Source of the DNA: Dromiciops gliroides
Lineage: Eukaryota > Chordata > Mammalia > Microbiotheria > Microbiotheriidae
Assembly (NCBI RefSeq): GCF_019393635.1
Contig: NC_057864.1
Span: 495,440,216 to 495,504,215 of the forward strand
Reading direction: 5' to 3'
DNA: 64,000 nt
Part shown: positions 35,901 through 50,900 of the stretch, piece by piece
Position numbering within the stretch: the stretch's first letter is position 1
Layout of the letters: each line of letters begins with the position of its first letter
Notes under the pieces: model-generated
Databases searched by the model: none
What the model was told of the DNA's origin: nothing
What the model saw: the letters and a program-made list of their open reading frames with translations, nothing else
Translations under genes and position numbers: made by a program

Positions 35901-38900
35901 GCCAGAAACCACTGCACCCTCCTGCCGCAGCATAAAGGCACAAAGCAGTGCTTGTTTCTAACGCACTTCCCGTCACAGCTGCCCCCGTGGGACTTAGGTC
36001 CTGGGCCATCATTGCCTCTAGCCTCCAGGTGACCGCCTGCTGACTCCAGGGCCAGCCTCCTTTATCCTGGACCCTCGAGCCTCTTGCAGTGGGTCCCACG
36101 GGCTTCCCTGGCTGTGGCACATCTAAAAGCTCTGTCTCCCCAGAAGGGCACCTGGCTCAGCGCATAGTAGGTGTTTAATGTTAGTTGGTTGCCTGGGGGG
36201 TTAAGTCATGCTCCGGCTCACTCCTTCTCTGCCTTCTGGAGGGCATTGATCCTGGGGGGAGCCAGAGGGCAGGGCAGCCCTACACTGTGGACACTGGCAG
36301 GAGGGTGCCCCCAGAAGTCATGTGCCCTTGGGCAAGGTACCGGGAGGCCCTCCAGGGCCAGAGCGGAAGCCAAAAGGCCCAGAGGGCTGCACTCCCTCCC
36401 TTCTTGCTGCCCAGCTCTCTGAGCCACCCTCCCAGGCCTTACCTGTGGCCCTGGCACGCCTTCACTCCCCGGTAGCCCAGGAAAGCCGGGATCACCCTGA
36501 AATGAGGAGGGGGATCACATAGGTGAGCACATGCCCTTTCCCAATTTGGCAGTGATTCTGCCCTCTTGGCCTTCCTAGGAGAGAGGAAGCCGGTGCCCAC
36601 CCTGGACTTCCCTTTGGGGCAGGTGGGGGTGTGGCAACCCTCTGGGGATGCCCCAGAATTCACCTAACCCAGTCCCACCCATGTCCTCGCCCTGTGCTGA
36701 CGTCCCAAATCCTATGCGTGCCCCACCTCCAGGAAGGCTGCTCTGATCCCACCCGACCCCTCCTCTGCACTGAAGGAATCATCACAGGATTATCACAGCT
36801 CAGGGGCCGCCCTCCCACAACCCCTCTCCCAATGTCCAGATGGACAAACTAGCAGGGGGAAAGACATGGCCAAGAGTGCATAGGGAGCAAGGGCCAGAGG
36901 CAAAATTCGAACCTAGGGTTTCTGACCAAATTCAGTGAGTGGGTTTTCTGCGACCTGGGCCTGCTTTTCTTTAAGAAGATACTCATCCTATTCATTCCCC
37001 ATTCTGCTGTGCATTCAAGGCTGTGGAGTGCAGGCTTTCAACTCTTCCCCTCTACACACACCCTAGGGTATAAACTCTGCAGGCCTCATTGAAGTCCCCC
37101 CATGGGGCCCAGCACCGTGCTGTCACATGCTGGGCCAGCAGCAAGCATGGGGTGTTGCCAGGCTGCTGGGGTCATGGGTGTGCCGTGGGGCAGTGTGTGT
37201 GCCCAAAAGAGTGGGGCGGGGGGAAACATTTGGGAGAAAAACCTTGTTGGGAAAAGAGAGGAGGAGAGGCCACGAGGAGAGGGGGAGACATGGAGGGATG
37301 GGGAGTGGAGAGTCACCCAGAGGTGACCCGTGTGAGGAGGAGCCCGAGCCCTTTGAGCTGTGTTCTGACCCCCTAGCGGGGGACCCTGTCCCCAACCCCC
37401 AGGGCATGTCGGGCTGGGCACCAGCTGCCTATTGCCTTCCTCGGTCTGACCAGAGCACCCTCACCTTTTCTCCAGGTTGTCCAACTATGCCACGGTCACC
37501 CTGAAATGGACAAATCAGGTGCGAGGCAATGGTGAATGCAGGCTAGCCATGACGGCCTCTCCCCCGCTCCCACTCCACATGGACCAGGAGGCTGCAGTGG
37601 CTGGTGATCAGGCCCGCTCACTGTGCCTCATGGCCAGGCAGCAGGGGGCGTTCTCACGCCCACCTCCACCAAGCCCACAATTTGAACATGAGGCCTTGGA
37701 GGGGGTCAGATCTCTGACACTTTCCCGGGGGGCTCCATCACACAGAATCTCCAGAGAAGCCCTGCTAGACAGACGTAGCAGACCCAAGGGGGCCGGTCAA
37801 GGGACTGAAAGGGTTCCTCGGCCCCTGCCTCCTCCAAGCTCCTCATTTTACCAAAGAGAAAATCAAGGGGCAGCTGGGTGGTGCAGTGGATAGAGCACCA
37901 GCCCTGGATTCAGGAGGACCTGAATTCAAATATGATCTCAGACACTTGATGCTTACTAGATGTGTGACCTTGGGCAAGTCCCTTAACCCTCATTGCCCCA
38001 CAAAATAAATAAATGAATTAATTAAATAAAATAAAATAAAATAAAATAAAATAATTTTTTTTAAAAAGAGGAAATCGAGGCCAAGAAATGAAGTGACTTC
38101 CCAAGGTCCCAGGGGCACTAAACGGCCGAGGCAAGATTTGAACCCAAGTCATTGGACTCCATGGCTCTTTCCCATTCCTTTTATGTCTGGGATGGATTGT
38201 TGTGAGAATTCTAGCCCAGGACTGAGTGGCCAGGGGGCAGTTCAAGCCCCCTCTTTTCAGGGGGCAGAGGTACGCCTGTTCTCAGGGCCCTGCCTGCTGC
38301 CTTGGCAGCCCCCCTCCCACATTTGAGACCCATTTCCCACAGTCCCTAGTCATTGGTGGCCTTTCTCCCTCTACTGAAAATAGATTCACTTCTATTTTAT
38401 CGGGAACAAGAGGAGCTCCCCCACCCCATACTCCCCCCAAATGAATGTTCCATCAAGGCTACAGTAGACAAGTTCAGGCAAAGTCACTTAAAACCGAGAT
38501 TAAAAATGCTTCCTGACCTTGGGCCCAGGAAATCCAGGTGGTCCCTGTTAGGGGAGAGAAGGAAACCCACCATCAACAACAAGCAGGCTGTGTTATGGGA
38601 AACTGTCCATGGACTGGTGATGCCCATCAGACATGGAAAGAAGGCACTAAGTGTGTTAGGAGCTAAGCTTTCCCTCCATGCCTAGGGAGGGCTGAGCATC
38701 TGAGGCTCTCACAAGGAGGAAGGGGCGGGACAAAGGGTATCGTCAAAGCGCAGCATGGAGCCCAGTGGGGAGTCCTTGTAGTGTTTGCTGATTGACTAAC
38801 AGGGGGCATAAGCAGAAGGGAAATGGAGAGGTGCAAATTTTAAGTGCCAAAAGGGAAGGCTGGTGGCATTCGGCCTTATTTTGTAAATTCTCTTTCTCTT

Positions 38901-41900
38901 GAACGCCCCATTTGTTCAGACAACCAACCCTCTCATAGCAGCTGAACCTTACCCTGGCCACTGCTTCTAGATTCTAATTACTACTAACCATCTGTCTAAC
39001 TCTGGAAGGGGAGGGCTTGGAGCCCCTGCCCGCTCTGGGTCTGGGGCCCTGTGGGCATCGATCTGCCCAGTCCTAGAGGGGCTTGGGTTCATGGCCTCAC
39101 AGCCCTGCCCGCTCTGGGTCTGGGGCCCTGTGGGCATCGATCTGCCCAGTCCTAGAGGGGCTTGGGTTGCATGGCCTCACAGCCCTGCCCGCTATGGGTC
39201 TGGGGCCCTGTGGGCATCGATCTGCCCAGTCCTAGAGGGGCTTGGGTTCATGGCCTCACAGCCCTGCCCACTCTGGGTCTGGGGCCCTGTGGGCATCGAT
39301 CTGCCCAGTCCTAGAGGGGCTTGGGTTGCATGACCTCACAGCCCTGCCCGCTCTAGGTCTGGGGCCCTGTGGGCATCGATCTGCCCAGTCCTAGAGGGGC
39401 TTGGGTTGCATGGCCTCACAACCCTGCCCGCTCTGGGTCTGGGGCCCTGTGGGCATCGATCTGCCCAGTCCTAGAGGGGCTTGGGTTGCATGGCCTCACA
39501 GCCCTGTCTGCTCTGGCTCTGGGGCCCTGTGGGCATCCATCTGCCCAGGCTGGGCCTCAGCTCAGACCCTCCCCCTTAGAAGGAAAGGAAGGCAATGGCT
39601 GCTGAGGTGAGGGGGTGGGCTCCCCTCCCCCTCCTCCTGAGGGACCAGGCTAGTTTTCCCACAAGCAGCACGAGGCAAACTGCTGCCAGGCATCACCGAG
39701 CAGCATCTCAGAGCCATCCCAGAGGGGCCCCCCACAGTCAGCTCGCCCGCCCCCCAGACTCATCAGTACCTGCGGCCCTTCTGCCCCTCGTGTGCCGGGG
39801 GTGGTGGTCCAGAACGGCCCCCCAGAGCCTTCCATGTCATCCTAGGAGAAGCATAGACACCTGTAGGCTAGGCTTCCACAGAGCCAAAGTATGGCCAAGC
39901 CTGGCCCAGGGAGAGGGGCAAAGAGCCCCGGGGCAACCGATCCCAGGAGGGGGGACAGGAAGGGCCCCTGGGTCCTGCAGGTGACCTTGGGCTAAAAAGC
40001 TGGGGAAGGGTCTAGGAAATGAGTGGAGCTTATCTCAGGAGGATGGAACTTGGTGGGGCAGCTTCTGGAGAAGGACCTCCCCCATTCATGGTGGCTCAAT
40101 AACCAGCCACGAATTGGGTTCAACTGAATTAATGAATGTGGACTGGCTAAAGCTGCTGGGCCAAGGGGATGGGGGGGAGGTGTAGGGGGGGTATTGCTGG
40201 CTGGTAAGGCCCCTCTGCCGGAATCCAACAAAAAGCCCAGGTAGAGTCCAAGCAGGACCCAGGTGGGCCCAGTTGGGACCCAGGTGGGGCTCAGGTGGGG
40301 CCCAGGTAGGACCAGGAGCAGCCTGGCTTGCATAAGGAAGGGTCCCTGGGGTACAGAGATGACCCTGAGCTCTCTCACAAAGCTCTCCAAGCCCAGCCTG
40401 TGCTCTGGTAGGGCCCACCGTGTGCCAAAACTGCCCAGAGTCTGGGCCCAATCCTGGGCCATCCAGAGACTGACCTGGCTGATCTCGGGATGCATTTCTT
40501 GGCATGGCTCCTCCCCCAGACTACATCTGAAGCCACTGGTGGGCAGGGGACAGCTTTAATGGAGCGAGTGCCCACATGGGCAAAGCCACAGATACATGAG
40601 GTATGATTTAAGGGCATTTCATGCTCCCCTGGGGGGTTCCACCAAGAAAAGCAGCTCTCTGGTGTCTAAGACACAGGCCGTCCATGACCTCACGTGCCAT
40701 TCAACAGAACAGATATCAGAGTGGGGTGGCTGCCATGTCCCCCAGTTCTCTCTAGCATGTGTCAGAGGTAACCCGGTTGTGGATAACGTGTGGTTGGGTG
40801 GGAGGATGGGGGGGGGCTGTAAAACAACTTGATCCTCAATTAGGAGTGTCTGAGCGACCCCCCCAACCCCCCTCATTCCAAGCCAATCTAAGTGAGGAGG
40901 CTTCAGGCAAACAGAAACCCCCTAAGCCCCAGGGATGGCGGAGGGTGGGGGGAGGGAGGGAGACATCGAATCCAGGGGTCATGCCCAGGAGCCTGCCAGA
41001 CTCCCACTGAGTTCAGACAAGATGTCAATTAGCCATCAGGAGAAGGCTGAGGGGAGAAAAGGGCCGGGTTCATACTTACAAATCCAGCTGCCCAGCCTGG
41101 CCCAGGAGGCCCTGGAGGGCCAGGGGGGCCCGGCAGCCCCTGAGGGCCCATTGGTCCAGGGAGACCCGCCAAGCCTGTTTCCCCTGGAATGCCCGCTGGG
41201 CCAGTGTCACCCTTGCTGCCCTGTAAGAAGAAGACAGGCCCCCTTAGAGAAGGACCTTGGCCGCCCCCCAGAGGCCACGCTCCCAACAAGGCCTCGCATT
41301 GCTCCTCATCTGGAGGAGTCGGCTCTCTGCCATCAGAGGGGGTCCAAGCGGCAGCACCTCCTTTCAAGGATTCCCATTTCTCCCACTTAATAGATGAGGA
41401 CGCTGGAAGGACAGTCAGTTGTTTTGTGATCATCAGGGAGCTTTGCTGCTCCCCAACAATGCCTGAGTCAGCCCAGAAGGCGGGGCTGCTTCATGATCCA
41501 CACAAATCTGAGGATCCCAGGCTGGGAAGGGGTCTTGGGTGCTACCTACTCCCTGAAGGATGAATGGCCTTCTCCAACCAGCAGTCACCCAGCCTCTGCC
41601 TGGAAGCCACCTTTGAGGACGGGAAGCTCACTACTTAATGAAGCAGTCGACTTCATTTTTAATAGGCAGATGGAACTGTCAGGAAGATTTTCCTTACACT
41701 GGGCTTCAATCTGACTCCCAAACTCCACCTCTACCCCCACCTCCACCTCCCCACATGCTTCCTGTTCTGTTTTTCTGGGAGCAAAATGGCACAAATTCCT
41801 GCCCCTCAAATGTCGGACAACCGCAGCCAATCTGCCCCAAGTGCCCCCACGCTGACTCACTCTACAACCAGCCAGTGAGAAAAGCAGGTTCCCTCATACC

Positions 41901-44900
41901 TTTGGTCCTGGGGAGCCCACATCGCCCTGCAAAGAGAAAGAAGGGGAGAATCAAGGCATCTAGCGGTAGGAAGCACCTACCAGGAGCTGGGCAATCTGTC
42001 TCATCAGACCAACGGTGAAAGGAATCTGCAGCCTGGGGCCGAGTCACTGGGCCCTTAGCCACCAGCCCCCAAGGCTTGACTGGTTGCTGCCTGCGACCTA
42101 TGGGCAGCCTGCGTCCTGCAGGGGGTTGGAAGCTGGGTCTACTTCAGAAGGTCTTTCTTTCAAAATGGCAGGCTGGGGCAAGTGCCCAACTTAAGTGGCA
42201 TTTTTACAGTTGAATTCAATTCAATAAATATTTGCTAAGTGACTGCTATACATCAAGCACTGGGCCCGGCACAGAAAACAAACAGACTCAGTCTGAGGAA
42301 GCCTCTGGGCAGAGAGGTGCGGGACGGCGTGCTGAACGCTCCTTGTCCCAAGGCAGGCCCTCCATTTTGGGGGGGGGGGGGCAGGGGCGGGGGCACCAAA
42401 GGTGAAGAGCCTCGAGGACACAGCTTTGTAAAGCCCTGGGGAGGGCTGGGAAGCTCAGTGGACCCAGCGGGCAGCCTCGCTTCTGCCCCTCAATCTAACA
42501 AGCCACCAGCTTCCCAGCAAGGCCGTTCTCTGCCCCACTGGGGCCAAAGCACATGTCTGAGGACACTTGTGGTCTATGTTGAAATGCTCCCGGTCCTCAG
42601 GGAGACAACGTCTTCTGGGGGTGCATGCACGTATCTAAGGACCTGGGGATAGGCTGGCAGCGAGCTTCTAGCCCCCTCCTCTCATTGGAGAGAGGAAGAA
42701 AGTGAAGCAACTTAGCTCTGACCCCCTGGCAGGAGTGCTAAAGGTGGGACCTGAACCCAGGGCTTTCTGACTCAGAGCCAGTCCCAAAGGATCCAACTGC
42801 TCCTGACTGTGATGTCAGACAGAGGTGGGCGGCCTCCTGGGGGGCAGGGGGAGGGGGGCCTGCTCATTGTTGGCATCGTCTGGAGGAGTCATCTCCAGAA
42901 GGCCCCTCACAGGCCAGAGGGCAACCCTTTCCAGTCCTCAGAGACACACAGACCTGGCCCGGCCTGGGCCCCTTACCCGATCTCCTTTCTGCCCTTGTTC
43001 CCCTTGTTGCCCGTCCTTTCCCGGGAGGCCCGCAGAGCCCTGCAAAAAAAACAAGCAAAACAAGCCGGCGGCGTCTGTGATCAAGAGCCAGGTCAGCCAA
43101 GGGAGGTTCTCTGGCTTGGCTGCTATTTCTGTGGCTCCTGCTGACCTCTCAGCTGTTCAGGCACAGTGTCCTTCCTGTTCAGCTCCCATCTATATAAATG
43201 GGCCGTGGGCCTAGCAAGGATCAGCCTCTCTTTGTAAAGAGGAAGAAACTAAGGCCCGGAAGCAAGGCTAAGTGACTTGCCCAAGGTCACACAGTAAGGG
43301 TCAAAGGCAAGTCTCAAACCCAGGCCCTCTGACTCTGCACTGGGACTCCTTCCCTGTACCCCACCACCTCCCAGATGGGATGGCAGAATAGAGTCCTTCC
43401 ATAAGCCCCCAGTAACACAGGCCAGAATCTGACCCATAACCCCTGAAGGAATGACTGCCAAGCCTCTAGGACACACCAACTGTGTGCCCAGCTCCAAGCT
43501 AAGTGCTCTGGAAGCCAAAGGCAAGCCAAGTCCTGCCCTCAAGGAGAGCACACTCTAAAAAAGGAGAGCAGCAAGAGCCACAGATGAACGTTTAGGTCGT
43601 CAGGATTAGGATTCCCCCAGTGGAGGGGGCCAGGCAGGACAGGGGACTTACTGGGGGGCCTCGGGGTCCAGGGGATCCGTCTCTGCCTGGTACCCCAGGA
43701 AGACCTGGGGGGGCCGGGCCATCGGTGCTGTTCATTCCGAACCGACCCGGCTCTCCCGGCAAGCCCGGCACGCCTGGGGGTCCTGGGGGTCCCGGGAATC
43801 CTCGAGGACCCTGGAGGGTGTGAATGAGAAGAAAACGAATGACTGCATCATGGAATGGGCCAACTCCAGAGTGGGTTGGTGCCAGAGGCACTGCCAGGTG
43901 GACCCGGGACATTCCTGGCTTACCCACCACATTCACTCATGAGACATGGGACCCAAAGAATCATCCCTACCCAGGCCCCTTAAACACTCACTTCCATCAC
44001 AACAAACACCTATTCATGCCAGGCTTTCCAGGTGGCCGGACCCTTCTCAGCCAATAGCAATCCGCAATCAGAGTGATTCCCTTCATGCTTAAGACTCTTT
44101 CCTTTTGTTTCCACTCCACTACCATTATTGACTAATGACCTACTTTAAGAAGCACAGACCTACTTTAATGGACTGATTCATTCATTCAGCAAATATCTCC
44201 CAGGCGCTTCCTTCCCCCACTTTGGGGGAAGACATATATGACACATAAGCCAGGTCTCCTGCCCTCAAGCAGCTTACAGTCTAACCAGGGAGCTAGGTCA
44301 GGGATACAATGAGCTTTGATGCATAGGAGACAGCAGGGGATCAGTGTCACCCAAAATGTGTCCAGGGCCATAAGGGGGTCTTGGTTCGCCTTCTCCAGCC
44401 ACCTCTAAAATGGGGTCTAAGGATCACCTTTCGAGTTTATCTCCCCAAGTCCTTTTAAGACTCTCAGCCCCTTCCCAGGCCCACTCACCCGTAGACTCTC
44501 CAGATCCCCTCCAAAGCCCGATCCTTCCATGTCAATAAAGGTCTACAAGCAAACAAAAGGCAGACACAAGGATGAGGGAATGCTAGACACAGCAGGATGG
44601 GCACAGGGTGAGGGGTGAGATGAAAAGTTTTCTGTCTGTGTGTCTGTCTCCGAGGCCTGGGGGGACAGCCTGTGTTCTTGGGGCCTGGGACAGCAGAGTT
44701 TCAGCCTGCCTTCCTTCCTTTCTTTCCTTTTTTGCAGGGCAATGAGGGTTAAGTGACTTGTCCAAGGTCACATAGCCAATAAGTGTCAAGTATCTGAGGC
44801 CAGATTTGAACTCAGGTCCTCCTGAATTCAGGGCTGGTGCTTTACCCACTACACCACCTCATTGTCCTGTTTCAGTCTTTTTCATGAGTTACTGTGACCT

Positions 44901-47900
44901 CAGGACTCAGCCTATGTCCCTCATGGGGACCAGCCCAGCTACACTCCCAGAAGCTTGTCTTCCAATACTCAGCTGCAACAAGATGATTTTTTTTTTGTCG
45001 GTCAGGGTTGGAGGAGAGGGCAGGCACAAAAATCCCTGAAGATTATCTACTAAGGCATGGAGGGATTGAAATCAGCCTCAGTGGAGGGACTATCTCTGCC
45101 TGGTGTAATCATCAGTCTCAAGTATTAAACTCCGCTCTGCCACCTTCTGCCACCACAGCCAGGCAGGAAGGGCCTGGGCTCTCAGGGATGACTGACTCCC
45201 AGATGGAGGGGTGGGTCTCTCTTTGGACAAGAGAATGTTCTGACGAGTAAAGAACCTCATGGTAAGGAATAGGAAGGGGGGAAACTGAGCTGCAGAACCC
45301 GCAAAGGGAGGCTAGGGGGTTGTGCCCAACAATGAGAAAGTCATATATAAACAGTGTGGGCACCGAGCTACCTGGATCAAAGAGGGGCATCTTGGACATC
45401 TGAAAGCACTAGCTAATTAATAACAAGCATTAGCCAATTATGATCAACTAGATCCGAGCCACCTGATAAACGTGAGAGGGGAGGCAGCTGGGGAGGAGCC
45501 TGCTGGCCGGTCAAAGGACCCAGACCACCATTCTGGCTCCCGTGCTCACTCCCCACCTGGGGCAGTTCAGGCAGCTAGGGGGCACCGTAATCCACAGAGC
45601 TCTGAGTTCAAATCAAGCCTCGGACACTTGTTAGCTGGACGACCCTGGGAAAGTCTGTCGGCCTCCACGTCCTGAGTTGTAAGATGGGGATTATATCAGC
45701 AGCTGCTCTGCAGGGTGGTTGTGAGGACCCAGTGAGGTGACGTTTGTGACCTGCTTGGCTGGTGCCTGGTGTGCAGTAGGTGGTGAACAAACTGTACCTG
45801 TGGTTATCTGACCTTGAACAAGGAAGTGACCACTCTGGGCCTCAGTTTCCTCATCTGTAAAGTGAGGGCATTGGGCCCACTGCCTCTGGGGGCCCTCCCA
45901 GCTCTAGCACTATGAGCTCATGTCTCCTCTGGGCCTCATCTGTAATGGTCACAGGCCTCGAGGGCCCTGTCAGCTCGGCCTCACCTGGCAAGGTCTTCAG
46001 GGCCGGGTGAGAAGGGAGGGGAAGCGCCTCAGGTTCTCAGCCCGTGAGGTTGAGACGAAGGGGCTGGGGAGCACCAGGCTGGATCAGAGCCAGGCTGTGA
46101 GGCGGGGCCAGCACAGGTGCTTCCAGGGCTGAGGGGCTGACAGCTGGCCCCGGCCTCCCAGCCTCCCTGGCCCTGCTTGGCCCTCCCCTTTCCTCCAGGT
46201 GGGACACAGAGTGGTGATTTAAGCCTGCCATTGGGACAGCCAAGGAGAGCGGCCTCCTCAGGAGGTGGTGACCTTTCCTTTGCACAGGTGGCAAGGAGGC
46301 TTCAGGCTGAGGCTCCGTGACGTCCAAGCCCTGCCAGCTCCATGCTTCTGGCCTTCCAGACACATCTCTGTGGGCCCTGTGGCCTTAACGATGCTCACTG
46401 GGACCATGGGGTAACATGATGACGTGGACCCCAAAGCCAACCTCTGTAAGCAGGTGTGACCGCAGGTGGCCAGCCTCATCCTGAGCCATCTGCTGGCCCA
46501 CCTCTTACCACTGCCTCAGGCAAGGGCTGAGCCCTTCCCCATCTCACACTTATTAATGATAACAGAACCAAACCCTGCTTCCCAATAGACCAGCCAAGGC
46601 AGGTTCCCTCCTGCTGGGTGATACCCAAAAGGGCCAACTCACCAACTTGTCAAGTCTGAAAGCAGGTCCAGGAGGGCCCGCGGGCCCTGGTGGGCCAGGA
46701 GGGCCCCTCGGGCCAGTGCCAGGATCTCCCTGTGAACAGAGAACAAGGCATGTCAGGGGTCCACCAGGCCCTCAGGCTCAAGTAGCCCAGAACTGGTGCC
46801 CTGAACCAGCCATCCTCCCTTCCCAGCAGGAAGTCTTTGCCTCACCTTCTCACCCTTAGGCCCCACATCTCCCGGAGTTCCTGGGAAACCCTGAGGCCCC
46901 ATCTCGCCCTAGGAGAAAGACAGGAAGATCAATGGGATGCCAGGGAATGTGTCCTGGCCTTGACTGCCAGCGGGTCTATAGTCTATGCCCCTTTGTACCC
47001 GTTACTCAATTGTTCTGAAATAGTGCCTCATCACCCCCCCCCAAGCCGGGCCAATCTCCTTTCACAGATAAAGGAACTAAGAAGCAGCTTCCCCAAGACC
47101 ACCCCAACGAAGCAGTGGGGTGGGAAATAGGGCAAGATGACAGAGACTTCCAACCACTTAAAGACCCATGATTTCACTAGTCTCTTGATGCTGATAGCAG
47201 CCCCTTCTGTGCTCCACTCTGCTAAGGTCTTCAGGCCCATCCTTGACCCACACGTATTGGGAAGGTCATCGTGGAGGGGGAGGGGTCTTTTCTTTCCGTC
47301 TAGATGGTACTTTGCAACAGCAAAATTCTGGATGATTCTGTGCATGTTTTAGAGGGAAATGGAGAGCCTCGTCATCATCAGTGATGACTCGTATGCAAGA
47401 AGCTATGCATGCCATGGAAGACAAAGGAATTGAGCCGGGCAGCCCAAGGGAGCACTGGTACCCAGCGGCAGACAGGCCTGCCTTCAGAGTGCTGGGCGGA
47501 CCCTCCGTGGAAGCCTGGAGGGAGGCACTGAGAAGGAGCAGCGGGGATGTAGCGGGCATCACCCGCAGCAAGGTCCACAGGGGCCTGTCATGGGAGCCAG
47601 ACTCTCATTCCCTCAGGATGCAGACTGCACACCTTGCTGGGCTATACATGGGTGGCAAGCACAGGGTATGACAGACCCAGTTCAGCTAGGAAAAGCCACA
47701 ACTGTGTCTTTGATCACATCTTTGCACAATCAGAAATCTCCTACAGAGAGTCTCAAAATTCAACAGATACTCTGTCACTTTAACACTCAAAGGAGAAAGC
47801 GTCAGATAAACTTGACAACTAAACTTTGGGAAGGATCCCTACTGGACAAAAACTGCTGGGAAAATCAGAAAGCTTTCTGGCAGAAATTTGGGTTAGATCA

Positions 47901-50900
47901 ACATCTCACACCACACAGCACAGCAAATTCCCAGATGAATATGTAGCCTGAAAATCACACTATTTTAAAAATAACTAAAAGAAAAATCAAAGATGAAGAA
48001 AGGAAAACTTACAGGCTTTCCGTCCTCACCAGGATCACCCTAGGAGCAATAAAAGACAAAAATGAGAGTAAGTACCAACTAATAGTTATGTCTTGGAATG
48101 GGGTTTCCTCGGAGTTCTTAGGGCACTGGCAAAACCTCAACCTGGTAAAGAAATAAACTGTTATTTTCACATATGGAAGAGGTGGAAATACCAACTTCCA
48201 GAGAAAAGCAAAGACCCTTCATTTGGCCATAGGGAGAAGAAACCTTTGCTTCCAGTTTTCCAAGGTGGGGAAAGCAAGTTCCCTCCCTTCCTTCAGTAGA
48301 GAAGTAGAAACTCTTTCACTGTTAGACTCATGGTACTCTACAAGCAAAGTGTGCTTTGTTGCTCCAATCTGCCCACTGCCAGAGGTGGGCTCCCAGTTTT
48401 TCCTGGGGTCTTCAAAGCCCCCTGCCATCTTGGTTAGACAGCTTCACCCTGAGGCAAGAAGGGGATGAATGCAGAAGCCTCTCAGCATCAATCAGGAGGA
48501 AGTTGCTGTGGCAGCCTCATTTCCCAGGTTAAGGGAACCCATTGACTTTGAGAAAGGACCCCAGACTAGGAGGGATGGCGTGAAATGTTGACTTACAGGC
48601 TCTCCATTATTCCCAGGGGGTCCTTGTGGCCCAGGGGGTCCCTGTGGCCCAGGGACCTGGTGCACCGTGGAGCCATCTGGACTCTGGATAGCAGGGCCGG
48701 CGGGCCCCTGAGGCCCAACAGGTCCGGGTGGGCCCTGAGCCCCAGGTTCACCTTTCTGTCCCTTTAAGCCTGGAGACCCAGATCTGGTGCCTTCCTAAGG
48801 ATGCAAGGAGACAAGGGCACAAACTCAGGAAAAGTCAGCAGACCAGACTTCCAGAAGCCAGGACTAACTAGTGGCTACACATCCTGCCCAGATGGCCACT
48901 GAATTTAACAGCATAGTGACTACCTGGCGGCCTCCCGTGCACAGCCTTCTCCAGGCCCACCTTGTCTAGGGAGTTGGAGTCCTCCAGGAGGGGAAAACTG
49001 TTGTCCATTCCTGCTTAGCCAGGCTCTGCCCACCTGCCCACCCTGTCATATCCATCCTTCCTCCTGCCCTCACACCAAGGCGAGCCACAGCCTGGGCACC
49101 TCAGAATGGGCAGGCCCAGAGCCGGGAGGGACGTGAAAGGTTGTAGGAACAGAGGAGGCCCCATAAGATCAGAAGTGGGGCTTCTTAGCTGCTCATGAAG
49201 AACAGCAAGTGATAATTTTAAAATAGAGTTTGGACTTTGGAAGGTTTACCTCAACACCTCCCTCCGTATCACCTGCTCCCTGCCAGAGGCAGACATGCAT
49301 TCTCAGGGGCATCCGGCCTAATCCATCCCTGTTTCAGAATCTCTTGTCCGGTGTCACCCAGAAGTGCTCACCTGGCCATGGCTTCAAGACCCTCCGCCGA
49401 AAAGGACCTCATCATAACAGCTAATGTTTATATAGTGCTTACTAGGGGCCTGGCACTAGGTTAGACACTTTGCAATTCTGATCTCATTTGATTTTTACAA
49501 CAACCATGTTGCCATTATTATCCTCATCTTGCAGAAGAGGAAACTGAGGCAAACTAAAGTTAAGTGACTTGCCCAGGGTCATACAGCTAGTAAGTGTCTG
49601 AGGCCAGATTTGACCTCAAGTCGTCAGATACCAGAGCCCAGGCCTCTCTACTACATCTCTCGAGGCAGCCAATCCCACTGCCCACCAGCCTTAATTGGGA
49701 GGAGATTTCTTGCTACCAAGCCCACCTCTGCCTCTCTACCTCAGGCCAGGTAGAGAACAACTGTCTGAAGGGAGATGCCTTCCCATTCCTTGACTGACGA
49801 CCACACACACCTTCCATAAATAGAGACAGCGGTTTCCCAGCCCCCCCCCCCCCGCCGCCAAGCCATGGCCGCCCGCAGGGTCTGCCAGAGCCCCCCACCC
49901 CAACCCCGGTCTGGATTCTGGAGATGGCCCCAGGACAGCAGCTTCAGAAAAGTGATCCCAGCTCCCCCTTCTACTGGCCCTGCATGTGGAGCGGGGCGGC
50001 CACCCGAGCTCACATTGAGAAGGGAGAGGGGCGGGTGGGAGCCTAGCCCCCGGGCCTCACCTCTGTCCTTCTCCTGTCCTGGTCCTGAGCTCCTCCGGGC
50101 CTCATGACATCCTCTGGGCCTTGGGCCCCCTCCTCTCCACTGCTGAGCTGAACTGAAATGGGAAGCAACAGCACACCCATGGGTGCCAGTCAGGCCCCAA
50201 GGCAGCAGAGTCACCGGCAGCTGCCTGTGACTGGGGACACGAGCTGGAAGGGCCTCGGGCACCACATGGCCCAAGGCCCTCCTTGTACAGAGGAGGACAC
50301 TGAGGCCCCCAGTGGCCCCCCAGGAAGTGGTAGAGCTGCCCAGCTCACCAATCACCAATGCCTTGGGCTCCCAGGACCATCAGAGGGGCCAGCAAGTCCA
50401 GCTGGGCCAAGCCTCTCACTTTAGCCATGTCCCAAGTCACACACGTGGTAGATGCAGGGTCCAAGCACAGATCTTCTGAGTCCGAGTCCATTATAGGCTA
50501 GACCCATGACACCGAGGCTGGGCGGCACCCCACTACTGCAGCTGATGCGGCCGTCATGAGCCTGGGGCTGGCGGCCGAGCACTGCTGGGGGTCAAAGAGC
50601 CGCCTGCCCAGAGAGGGAAGCCCAAGGTCCTGGCCAGCCACATTAGCCATTTGATGCCCACTCTCAGAAACCAACAGCTTCTTTTTAAAATAAATTTGTA
50701 GTGATCCCCCACTCTGATATATCCTCCCAAGCCTCCCTCAAGGAGCCAAACCTTATGACAAGAAAAGGGAAAATAATTCAGAGGGGAAAAAAAAGGAAAA
50801 CTTATTAATGTGTCCCAAACGTCTGGAGCTGTATGAGCGTTCTGCACTCACAGTCCCATGCCTGTGAGGCCCCACCTGTACCCTTGACTCCTGTGACACG

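Noticed and set aside
39018..39560. Regular repeat array considered as CRISPR
   Set aside because: Units abut with no unique spacers and the host is a mammal.
39091..39605. Open frame with repeated [20 protein letters not shown]
   Set aside because: Produced by the 79/80-bp minisatellite; the unit length changes the frame and there is no start or splice context.
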